DNA of 64,000 nt. Source: Pseudorhodobacter sp. E13. GTDB lineage: Bacteria > Pseudomonadota > Alphaproteobacteria > Rhodobacterales > Rhodobacteraceae. The translations under genes and the position numbers were made by a program. The stretch covers positions 110,856-174,855 of the forward strand of contig NZ_RPEN01000152.1 of the NCBI RefSeq assembly GCF_003991405.1. Reading direction: 5' to 3'. Positions 55,744 to 64,000 of this stretch are shown in pieces. The stretch's first letter is position 1, and every line of letters begins with the position of its first letter. The notes under the pieces are model-generated. The model had not been told where the DNA came from and did not search any database. It saw only the letters and a program-made list of their open reading frames with translations.

Positions 55744-58700
55744 ATGGCCGCCATCAACTCAGTCAGCCTCGCGTCACCCCAGGATACCTACACTGCGGGC
55801 GAAAGCTTTAACATTTTCCTGACATTTGACGGCCCCGTTGATATTAGCTTGAATGGCGGATCAATCGGTCTGGTGCTGGATGGCGGATTGACGGCGATTT
55901 TTACCGGCACAGTGACATTGGTCGGAACGACTTATCTGCAATTCACATATGTCGTGCAGGCCGGGAATGAAGTCAGCGATGTGGATGTGCCCGCTGGATC
56001 GCTGATCCTGAATGGTGGTGCCACGATCTTCAACGCTGGCACGTCCACGCCTGCGAATGTCACAGTGCCTGCCACAGACCTGACCGGGTTGGAGGTTGAT
56101 GCCTTTGCCGCTGCGCCGGCTGTCGCGCTGAACACTGATGCCGGGACAAGCGGCAGCGATGGTTTGACCAATGACTCGGTGGTGAATGTCAGCCTTGCAG
56201 CAGATGCGGTCAGCTGGGAATATCAAATCAACGGCGGCGGTTGGAACACCGGCACCGGCACCAGTTTCGATCTTGGGGCGACCGATGGCACATTTACAGT
56301 GCAGGTGCGCCAGACTGATGAAGTGGGCAATACATCTGCCATCACCACGCAAACCTACACGATCGACAAGACCTTGGGGGATATTTCCGCCACCAATCTC
56401 ATTTTGGATAACGACAGTGGCACGCCGGGCGATCATGTGACAAAGGCCACGTCCCGCTACTTCCAGTTTGAAGTGCCCACGGTAGGGGTAGAGGTTGGCG
56501 ATACCCTGACACTCTTCCGCGATGGCGTGGCTGTGCTTACCCGCCCCATCGCCAGCGGCGAGGCTGGCACCACGATCTTGCTTGACGATATCGATTCCGT
56601 CGTGGACGGCGACTATGACTATCACGTCGTGCTGACCGATGCGGCGGGCAACCAAAGCACGTCAGTCACCACAACTGTGACCCAGGACACCACGGTCGCC
56701 CTGCTGGCGGCTCCGGTTCTGGCCGATGGCGACGACACAGGCGCGTCAGACAGCGATGGGGTGACTAACTTTTCCACCGTGTCGATCGATGTGGCCTTTG
56801 GGCCCGGCGGTGCCGTGGGCGATACTGTAACGCTTGTCATCGATAGCATCGATTTCGCTTCTGTTGTGCTGGATTCCGCCGCTATTATGGCCGGCAAGGT
56901 CACCTTTGCCGGTGTCCCGCTGACCGAAGGCAGCCACGTCCTGGAAGGGCGGACCGTTGATGCCGCAGGCAATACTCTCATCTCGACCACCGGCACCGTC
57001 GTGCTGGACACCGTTGAGCCCATCGCCCCGACGATCACCGTGGCCGATCCGGTCTCGGTATCCGGGACCGACATCGACATCACCGGCATCCCCGGCGATG
57101 CTGTCAGCGGCACCGTCACCCTGACCGATTCCATGAGCAATGTGGTCACCTACACTCTGACCGCGGGCGATCTGTCGGCGGGCAGCGTTTCCCTTGACGC
57201 AAGCGATTTCGCGAATTTCAACACCTTGGTCAGCGGGCAGATCACCGTGTCGGTCGACGTGAAAGACATCGCCGGCAACGCCGGGACCGGCGTCAGTGCT
57301 TTCGAACTGGACATTTCGGCGGACGAGGAAGGCGCAACTCTGTCCGTCAGCTTTGACGACGGCGACGGATTCATCAACGCGGCCGATGCCGGTGTCGGCC
57401 TGGCCCTGACGGTCGACGGGCTGGACAGCGATGCCACCGGGACGCTGGTTGTCACGTCCAGCGGCGGCGGATCGGTTTCCGTGGCGGTGAACGGCAACGA
57501 CCCCATCTTCTTTGACAGCACGGAAATCATGGCCCTGAGCGATGGCGTGCTGACCGCGACCTTGACCGTGGCCGACGATGTGGGCAATTCGGCCACCGCG
57601 ACCTCCACGATCACGCTGGACACCACCGCGCCGGCGACCCCGACGCTGACCGTGGCATCCGACAGCGCCATCGGCGACGAAGACGGCATCCTGAACGACG
57701 CCACCCCGATCGTCACGATCCAGGCCGAGGCGGGATCGACCGTCCAGGTGTTCAACGGCGGCACCCTTGTCGGCACCGCGACCGAAACGGCCGAGCCGGG
57801 CGTGTTCACCCTGACCCCGACCCTGGCCGATGGCCTTTACAACCTCTCGGCGGTGGCCACCGATGCGGCGGGCAACGCGGCAACATCGGCCGCCGTTCCG
57901 GTCGAGATCAACGCGCTTGACCCCGAGGTCTATCGCTTTGTCAACGGCGGCGTGCCGGTCACGGTGACCGGGCCGGGCACCAAGGGCACCGGCACCGCCA
58001 CTGAACGGGCAGATGGCGCAGCGAACGAGAACATCGGTAACGTCACCGCCACCGGCCAGATCCTGTTCGAGGATGTGCCCACAGGCGTCGCGCATATTGT
58101 TGGCGTGTCGCCGATAACGCCGAATGCGCCGGGCCTGTTCTCAGCCGCTTTGACCACTTCTGCGACCGTGGCCAATAGCGGCAAGGGCATGGTTACCTGG
58201 ACTTTTTCCGTGGCCGACAGCACGCTGGATGGCCTGGGGCAGGGGGATACCGCCAGCTTTGACTACGCCGTCACGATCATCGACAACGACGGAAACTCCA
58301 GCCAGGTGACCGTGACCGTCACCGTCAGCGGCACCAATGACGTGCCCGTCGTCACCGTGAACCCCGTCAACACGACCGTGAGCGAGATCGCGCATGCCAG
58401 CGCCCAGGCGATCAGCGCCACCGGCGTGCTGAACATCAGTGACGCCGACGTGGGCAAGACCTTCGGCGCCCAGACCACCGATGCCGACATCCTGACGGCC
58501 GTCGCCGCCACCGATGCCACGGCGACCCTGGACGGCGGCGCGGTTCCGGCCGCGATCATGGCCGATGTCGCCGGGTTGCTTGCTGCGGGCAACCTGACCT
58601 TTGGCGGGCCCACCGCTGCCAATGCCGGGTCGCCGCAAATCGCCTATACCTACAGCACGACCGCCGCCCTTGATTTCCTGGCGGAGGGCGAGGTTCTGGT

Positions 58701-61700
58701 GCTGACCTATATGGTACAGGTCAACGATGGCACGGCCAATTCGGTGGCCAAGCCCCTGACCGTGACAATCACCGGCACCAATGACGCACCCCAAATCACC
58801 ACCGGTCCGGCCACCTTCGATACCGATGAAACTGATGGCGTGCTGATCGAGACCGGGTCCTTCTCGGTCGAAGATCTGGACGTGTCCGACACCGTGACCG
58901 CCGCCGTCAGCGTTGCCTCGGTCACCGGCGATGCCGGTCCGCTGACGACGGCCAATGTGGCGTCGTTCCTTGAGGTCAACGCGGGCAATGTGATCGCCAA
59001 CACTGCCACCACCGGCACCGTGAACTGGACCTTTACCAGCTTGGCCGACACCTTCGATTACCTCAGCGAAGGCGATGAGGTGGTGATCACCTATAATGTC
59101 ACCGTCACCGACAGCGAAGGCGTGCCATCGGCACCCCAGACGGTCACGGTCACCGTCACCGGCACCAACGACCAGCCGGTGATCGGGGCGGGCGATATCG
59201 CGGCCTCGGTGTCCGAAGACGTGGTGGACATGGCGACCGAGCTGACGGCAAGCGGCACGATCGCCTTCAGCGACATCGATCTGAACGATACATTCAGCGT
59301 GGCTGACACCACGGGCACGATCACGCCTTTGGGTGGCGCAACGGTCAGCACCGACCTGACAAACGCGCTTCAGGATCCTGCTGCCTTCGTGGCCTCGGTC
59401 AATGGCACGGATATCGACTGGAACTTCACGCTCGATCCGTCCGTGGCCCAGTATCTGGCCGACGGCGAGAGTGTTCAGGTGCAATACGAAATCGACCTGA
59501 CCGACAGTTCCGCTGCGGCGAACGACAGCGCGACCCAGATCGTCACCATCACGATCACCGGCGCCAATGACGATCCCACGATTACCGTGGGGGGCATGGA
59601 CTCCGTCTCGGCCAATCTGACCGAAACCAACCTGGGCCTGACCGCCGACGGCACCCTCAGCGTCGAGGATATCGATGTCACCGACATTGTCAGCGGCTCG
59701 ACCAGCTTTACCAGCGCGGATGCGTCGGGCGGTGTTGTCGTGCCCGGCCTCAACTTCGCGGCGATGTTCGATCTCGACATGACTGCACTGATCGGCGACG
59801 CGGCCACCACCGGCACCGCCACCTGGGAGTTCGACAGCGGCAGCGAAGCGTTCAATTTCCTGCCCCTGAATGAAACCCTGACCCTGACCTATGCGGTTGA
59901 AGTGCAGGATGGAAACGGCGGAACCGCGTCGATCCCGGTGACCATCACCATCGCCGGCACCAATGACGGCGCCACCATCGCGGGCAACACGGGCGGTTCG
60001 GGGACCGAGGACAGCGGCACGCCGATCACCGGCACGGCGACGGCCACGGATGTCGACAACCCCGATAACCTGTTCGTGGCGGTCACGAGTGGCGCCGCCA
60101 CCTACGGCACCTTCACCGTGGGCGCCAATGGCGACTGGGCCTATACCATCAACGACACCCACCCCGACGTGGATGCCCTGAACGTCGGCGACAGCCTGAG
60201 CGACAGTTTCACCATCACCTCTGTCGACGGCACCACGGCGACGGTCAACGTCACGATCGACGGCGCTAATGACGCTGCCATCATCTCGGGCAACCTGTCG
60301 GGGACGGGGACCGAGGACAGCGGCGCGGCGATCACCGGCACGGCGACGGCCGCGGATGTGGACAACGACGATAACACCTTCCAGGAGGTCACCAGCGGTT
60401 CTGCCGCCCACGGCACCTTTACCGTCGCCACGAACGGCGCCTGGACCTATACCATCAACGACGCCGATCCGGTGGTGAACGCGCTGCCCGATGGCGTGAC
60501 CCTGAGCGACAGCTTCACCATCACGTCCGAGGATGGCACGACCCAGACCGTCAACATCACCATCACCGGTGCCAATGACGTGCCGACGCTGAACGTGGCC
60601 GGGATTACCGAGATCGCGGACCAGACCGAAGACACGGCCTTTACCGTCACCGTCGCCGAACTGCTGGAAGGCTGGAGCGATGTGGACACCGACACCGTTT
60701 TGACCGTCAATGGCGTGAGCGTGGCCAATGCCACCGTCACTCAGGACGGCGACACCTATACCATCACACCTGACCTCAACTTCAACGGCACCCTGACCAT
60801 CGATTACAACGTGAACGATGGCCATGGCGACACCGCCGCGACCCGCACGGTGCAGGTGCTGGCGGTGGACGATCCCGACACCATCGTGACCGAATCCAAC
60901 CTGAACCCGGCGGTTCTGACCCCGGGCGGCGACCTGCTGATCGGTTCGGGCATTCCGGGCGACAACGGTTCCTGGGTCGTGGCGACGGATGCGGCCGATG
61001 CGCCGGGGGTCGAGATCGGCATGAACGTGTCGCTGCGCTTTACCGGCGGCCTTACCGTCGATCCGCAGGATCCAACGGGGCAAACCTTTGTCGCGCCGGT
61101 GGGCGCGGCAGGCGGCACCCCGCAGGACAACACGGGGACCACAGACGACGATGGCTGGGCACGGTGGAACTTCCAGGTGTCCGTTGCCGCCGACACGGAT
61201 AACGATGGCGGCACCCTTGCCGACTTCGATTATACCTTCACGATCAGCAATCTTGATGCGTCGGGCACGCCCACCGGCAGCCCGATCCTGACCTTCACCA
61301 TGGAAGACGTGGCAGCAGCGGCGGCAAGCTCCGCAGGTGCCCCGGGTTCGCCCGCCTTCACCGCAGCCTACGACGCCTTCCTCGCCGGAGACCTCTATCA
61401 GGGTTCGATCAACTTCGAATGGCTGTTCGCCGCCTATTCGATCCCCTTCGATCCCGCCGCCCCCGGCTATTACGAGATCTCGATCGTTGCCACCGACAAG
61501 GTGAACGACTCGAACGTGCTGGACACCCATATCAAGGTGCGCCTGAACTCGGACCCGGTTGCCAATGCTGACGCCGACGCGACCACTCTGGTCGAGGCCG
61601 GGCTGGACACCGACGGGATGACCGTGATCGGCACGGATACGACCAGCGGCAACGTGCTGGGCAACGACACCGATCCCGACACCCTGCCCACGCCCGACAC

Positions 61701-64000
61701 GACCGAGCTGGCTGTCACATCGGTCGAGTTCGATGGCACCACCATGGCCGTGACGACTGCCGGCCCGACTATGATCATGGGCGTCTATGGCACGCTGACC
61801 ATCAATGCAGACGGCACCTGGAGTTATGCTTTGGATGCGGGCGACAGTGACGCCCTGGCCGCTGGCGAGACCGCGACCGAGGTGTTCACCTATGACATCG
61901 CCGACCTCGATGGCGCGTCCAGTTCCTCGACCCTGACCCTGACCATCACGGGCAGCAACGACGCGCCCGTGATCACCGCCCAGAACGGCAATTCCAACGG
62001 CGCCGACCTGGACGAAACCAACGCCCCCAACCTGACCGCCAACGGCACCTTCGACGTCTCGGACGTGGATCTGACGGATGAGGTCGTCGTGGCAGCGACG
62101 CTGGTATCCTCGACCACCGACATTTCGGGAACCCTGCTGGATGTGGATGGCGAAGTCTTCGATCTGGCCGATTACCTGAGCGCGGCCCAGATCGGCGACA
62201 TGCTGACCCTCACCGCGACCGACCCCGTCATCGACAACATGTCGACCAGCGGCACGGTCGGCTGGACCTTCGACAGCGGCACCGAAACCTTCGATTTCCT
62301 GCCCGATGGTGCAGTCCTGACCCTGGTCTATGACATCACCGTCAGCGACGGAAACGGCGGCACCGCCACCGAACAGGTGACGATCACCGTCACCGGAGCG
62401 GCCGATGGCGCCTCCATCACCGGCGACATCGCCCAGACGATCACCGAAGGCGTGGACACTGATGTCGATACCTCGGTCACCGGCGACCTGTCGGTCACCG
62501 ACCCCGATTTCGCCCAGAACGGCGTGCAGCCGGCAAACCTGACCGGCACCTATGGCACGTTTGAAATCCTGGCGGACGGCAGCTGGACCTATACCATCGA
62601 CAACGACCGCCCGGCGACCCAGGCGCTGACCCCCGGCAGCACGCCGACCGAGGTGTTCAACGTCGTGTCGATCGACGGCAGCGCTAACCAGAACGTGACG
62701 ATCACCGTCAACGGCGCCAACGATTCGCCCTTTGTCACCGGCCAGGCTGGCGACAGCGGCGCGACCGAACTGGCCGATACCGATGGCGATACCACCCCGG
62801 CAACCCTGACCGGCACCATCGATTTCAGCGATCACGAGATCAACGACATCCACACCGTCGTCGTGGTGCCCACAGGCCCGACTGCGGCGTCCTATATCGG
62901 CAGCCTCGGCTCGGGCTTCCTCAGCACCGCGACGGGCAGTGGCTCGGGGCAGGTGCAGTGGACCTTCACCTATAACGATGCCGAACTCGACGGCTTGGGC
63001 GAGGGCGAAACCATCGTCCAGACCTACAGTATCCAGATCCGCGATCAATTGAACGCCGTAACGACTAATCAGGTGGTCACTCTCACCTTCACCGGCAGCA
63101 ACGACCAGCCGGTGATCGAGTTCTCGAGCAACGGCACCGCCACCGAAATCGCCGACCAGACCGGGCAGACTGGTGACGTAACTGCAACCGGCACCATCGC
63201 ATTCAGCGATATCGACGGCGGCGTGGCTGGCCTGAACGCCAGTGTCGATACCCACTCGGTTGGGTCGACTTTCATCTCGGCCACCCACAATATCAATGGC
63301 GGCCTGTCATTGGCCGAAATCGGTGCGCTGTCTTTCGGGGCGGTGAACCAGACTGGCGACTCTGTCGGCTATACCTGGACGGCGGCGGACAATGCGCTCG
63401 ACTTCCTGGCCGACGGCGAAACGCTGGATCTGGTCTATGAGGTGACGATCACCGACGATAGCGGCGCCGCCAATGCCGCCAGCAACACGGTTCTGGTGAC
63501 CATCACGGTAACTGGCAGCAACGATATCCCCGTCGCCACCGCTGATACAGGCGCGATAACGGAAACCGTGCCCGGCGCGGCAGTGCAGACCACCGGCGAT
63601 GTGCTGGCCAATGACACCGACGCGGACGGCACCGACATGCTCGTCGTCTCCGCCGTTGTCGCGGGCACCGGCACGCCCACGGGCGGCGTCGGATCGGCGG
63701 TCGGCGGCACCTATGGCACGTTGGAACTGACGACTGCAGGCACTTGGACCTACACGCTCGATCCGGTCGCGGCTGCCGCACTTAACACCGACGACGAAGC
63801 GACCGACGTCTTCACCTACGAGGTGTCCGACGGCAAGGGCGGCACCCACACGGCGACGCTCACCATCGATATCACGGGCACGAACAACCCGGCCGTCATC
63901 GCGGGCGATCTGTCCGGGATCGGGGCCGAGGACAGCGCCGCGCCGATCACCGGCACGGCGACCTCCGCGGATGTCGACAACGACGACAACCTGTTCCAGC
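55744..64000 (+). CDS. Giant VCBS/Ig-like repeat surface adhesin (3' end outside window)
   Basis: Open for 2752 codons to the window edge; the end is not seen. GGAG eight bases before ATG 55744. No classical signal peptide, as in type I secreted giant proteins. The first part (to about residue 720) consists of Ig-like repeats with the motif D-AAGN and DTTAP-type linkers. From about residue 740 on, VCBS/cadherin-like domains of roughly 100-140 residues follow, each ending in TGTNDxP or a variant (for example TGTNDAP near 58771, TGANDVP near 60565, TGSNDQP near 63091). Composition is rich in Asp, Thr, Gly, Asn and poor in Lys and Cys, with many calcium-type DxDxD segments. Probably a cell-surface biofilm or adhesion protein exported by a type I system; the C-terminal secretion signal and exporter genes are not in view. 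Confidence 0.88.
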   Translation, partial: MAAINSVSLASPQDTYTAGESFNIFLTFDGPVDISLNGGSIGLVLDGGLTAIFTGTVTLVGTTYLQFTYVVQAGNEVSDVDVPAGSLILNGGATIFNAGTSTPANVTVPATDLTGLEVDAFAAAPAVALNTDAGTSGSDGLTNDSVVNVSLAADAVSWEYQINGGGWNTGTGTSFDLGATDGTFTVQVRQTDEVGNTSAITTQTYTIDKTLGDISATNLILDNDSGTPGDHVTKATSRYFQFEVPTVGVEVGDTLTLFRDGVAVLTRPIASGEAGTTILLDDIDSVVDGDYDYHVVLTDAAGNQSTSVTTTVTQDTTVALLAAPVLADGDDTGASDSDGVTNFSTVSIDVAFGPGGAVGDTVTLVIDSIDFASVVLDSAAIMAGKVTFAGVPLTEGSHVLEGRTVDAAGNTLISTTGTVVLDTVEPIAPTITVADPVSVSGTDIDITGIPGDAVSGTVTLTDSMSNVVTYTLTAGDLSAGSVSLDASDFANFNTLVSGQITVSVDVKDIAGNAGTGVSAFELDISADEEGATLSVSFDDGDGFINAADAGVGLALTVDGLDSDATGTLVVTSSGGGSVSVAVNGNDPIFFDSTEIMALSDGVLTATLTVADDVGNSATATSTITLDTTAPATPTLTVASDSAIGDEDGILNDATPIVTIQAEAGSTVQVFNGGTLVGTATETAEPGVFTLTPTLADGLYNLSAVATDAAGNAATSAAVPVEINALDPEVYRFVNGGVPVTVTGPGTKGTGTATERADGAANENIGNVTATGQILFEDVPTGVAHIVGVSPITPNAPGLFSAALTTSATVANSGKGMVTWTFSVADSTLDGLGQGDTASFDYAVTIIDNDGNSSQVTVTVTVSGTNDVPVVTVNPVNTTVSEIAHASAQAISATGVLNISDADVGKTFGAQTTDADILTAVAATDATATLDGGAVPAAIMADVAGLLAAGNLTFGGPTAANAGSPQIAYTYSTTAALDFLAEGEVLVLTYMVQVNDGTANSVAKPLTVTITGTNDAPQITTGPATFDTDETDGVLIETGSFSVEDLDVSDTVTAAVSVASVTGDAGPLTTANVASFLEVNAGNVIANTATTGTVNWTFTSLADTFDYLSEGDEVVITYNVTVTDSEGVPSAPQTVTVTVTGTNDQPVIGAGDIAASVSEDVVDMATELTASGTIAFSDIDLNDTFSVADTTGTITPLGGATVSTDLTNALQDPAAFVASVNGTDIDWNFTLDPSVAQYLADGESVQVQYEIDLTDSSAAANDSATQIVTITITGANDDPTITVGGMDSVSANLTETNLGLTADGTLSVEDIDVTDIVSGSTSFTSADASGGVVVPGLNFAAMFDLDMTALIGDAATTGTATWEFDSGSEAFNFLPLNETLTLTYAVEVQDGNGGTASIPVTITIAGTNDGATIAGNTGGSGTEDSGTPITGTATATDVDNPDNLFVAVTSGAATYGTFTVGANGDWAYTINDTHPDVDALNVGDSLSDSFTITSVDGTTATVNVTIDGANDAAIISGNLSGTGTEDSGAAITGTATAADVDNDDNTFQEVTSGSAAHGTFTVATNGAWTYTINDADPVVNALPDGVTLSDSFTITSEDGTTQTVNITITGANDVPTLNVAGITEIADQTEDTAFTVTVAELLEGWSDVDTDTVLTVNGVSVANATVTQDGDTYTITPDLNFNGTLTIDYNVNDGHGDTAATRTVQVLAVDDPDTIVTESNLNPAVLTPGGDLLIGSGIPGDNGSWVVATDAADAPGVEIGMNVSLRFTGGLTVDPQDPTGQTFVAPVGAAGGTPQDNTGTTDDDGWARWNFQVSVAADTDNDGGTLADFDYTFTISNLDASGTPTGSPILTFTMEDVAAAAASSAGAPGSPAFTAAYDAFLAGDLYQGSINFEWLFAAYSIPFDPAAPGYYEISIVATDKVNDSNVLDTHIKVRLNSDPVANADADATTLVEAGLDTDGMTVIGTDTTSGNVLGNDTDPDTLPTPDTTELAVTSVEFDGTTMAVTTAGPTMIMGVYGTLTINADGTWSYALDAGDSDALAAGETATEVFTYDIADLDGASSSSTLTLTITGSNDAPVITAQNGNSNGADLDETNAPNLTANGTFDVSDVDLTDEVVVAATLVSSTTDISGTLLDVDGEVFDLADYLSAAQIGDMLTLTATDPVIDNMSTSGTVGWTFDSGTETFDFLPDGAVLTLVYDITVSDGNGGTATEQVTITVTGAADGASITGDIAQTITEGVDTDVDTSVTGDLSVTDPDFAQNGVQPANLTGTYGTFEILADGSWTYTIDNDRPATQALTPGSTPTEVFNVVSIDGSANQNVTITVNGANDSPFVTGQAGDSGATELADTDGDTTPATLTGTIDFSDHEINDIHTVVVVPTGPTAASYIGSLGSGFLSTATGSGSGQVQWTFTYNDAELDGLGEGETIVQTYSIQIRDQLNAVTTNQVVTLTFTGSNDQPVIEFSSNGTATEIADQTGQTGDVTATGTIAFSDIDGGVAGLNASVDTHSVGSTFISATHNINGGLSLAEIGALSFGAVNQTGDSVGYTWTAADNALDFLADGETLDLVYEVTITDDSGAANAASNTVLVTITVTGSNDIPVATADTGAITETVPGAAVQTTGDVLANDTDADGTDMLVVSAVVAGTGTPTGGVGSAVGGTYGTLELTTAGTWTYTLDPVAAAALNTDDEATDVFTYEVSDGKGGTHTATLTIDITGTNNPAVIAGDLSGIGAEDSAAPITGTATSADVDNDDNLFQ
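60004..60075 (+). repeat. 72-nt adhesin module repeat, copy A
   Basis: Encodes TEDSGTPITGTATATDVDN and five further residues at the start of a VCBS-like domain. Closely matches copies B and C (roughly seven-eighths identical to B by eye). A and B are exactly 306 bp (102 codons) apart. Confidence 0.85.
60310..60381 (+). repeat. 72-nt adhesin module repeat, copy B
   Basis: Encodes TEDSGAAITGTATAADVDN and following residues. Tandem partner of copy A at a distance of 102 codons, so a whole domain has been duplicated here. Confidence 0.85.
63925..63996 (+). repeat. 72-nt adhesin module repeat, copy C
   Basis: Encodes AEDSAAPITGTATSADVDN and following residues, 1205 codons after copy B and close to the window end. 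It suggests that the same domain type continues beyond the edge. Confidence 0.8.

Noticed and set aside
58141..63288. A 1715-residue open frame on the minus strand.
   Set aside because: It lies antisense to the giant adhesin. The plus frame has unbroken VCBS domain patterns, while the minus product is a Gly/Asp/Val/Arg-rich shadow caused by the GC-biased repeat code. No family motif or ribosome site supports it.

Overview
The window is chromosomal DNA of an alphaproteobacterium, most probably a Rhodobacterales (Rhodobacteraceae) member. The basis is high GC with strong GC3 bias, tightly packed operons with ATGA start/stop overlaps, and a typical gene set: urtABCDE next to a ureDABCEFG urease operon, a dimethylglycine-dehydrogenase-like flavoprotein, a BCCT carrier, a DUF3726 protein, an OxyR/KatG pair and an exopolysaccharide locus. 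No rRNA, CRISPR array or intact insertion sequence was seen. One tRNA (Asn) is present.

Layout. 1-2146: zinc homeostasis (zur-znuC-znuB) behind two Zur-box palindromes. 2215-7234: an isochorismatase-like hydrolase with its MarR regulator, a divergent GcvT-type FAD dehydrogenase, and an isolated S41-like protein. 7494-15321: a LysR regulator diverging from a six-gene catabolic operon (aldehyde dehydrogenase, M19 dipeptidase homologue, BCCT carrier, an unrecognised 556-residue protein, DUF3726 protein, RidA) whose substrate is unknown. 15347-30230: an exopolysaccharide locus with GT4, two GT2, a flippase, an outer-membrane export protein, a hybrid histidine kinase paired with a secreted sulfite-oxidase-fold-like protein, GalU, a fused WecG/undecaprenyl-phosphate sugar transferase, a LuxR-type response regulator, a Wzz-like protein and a Wzy/ligase-like protein. 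Every transcription unit of this locus has upstream a copy of an 18-bp palindrome (CCTAYCC-N4-GGATRGG, one copy degenerate). I read this as the operator of the locus, perhaps bound by the regulator at 26753.

30227-33532: oxyR diverging from katG. 33591-45056: urea use on the minus strand, with urease and accessory genes first (ureD-A-small membrane protein-B-C-E-F-G), then the urea ABC transporter (urtA-E). 45299-54575: a sugar catabolic locus (FucU/RbsD mutarotase, GntR regulator, zinc dehydrogenase, CUT2 ABC transporter, SDR, UxaA-family dehydratase, amidohydrolase-2 lactonase). Its gene content resembles the oxidative L-fucose pathway of Campylobacter jejuni. 54822-54896: tRNA-Asn(GTT), followed by a gene-poor, AT-richer stretch. 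55744 to the window end: one giant repetitive VCBS/Ig-like surface protein gene, open for 2752 codons and running past the edge.

The strongest points for follow-up are the exopolysaccharide palindrome, the uncharacterised BCCT/DUF3726 operon with its metal-site-altered M19 homologue, the fused glycosyltransferase, and the giant adhesin next to the tRNA gene.
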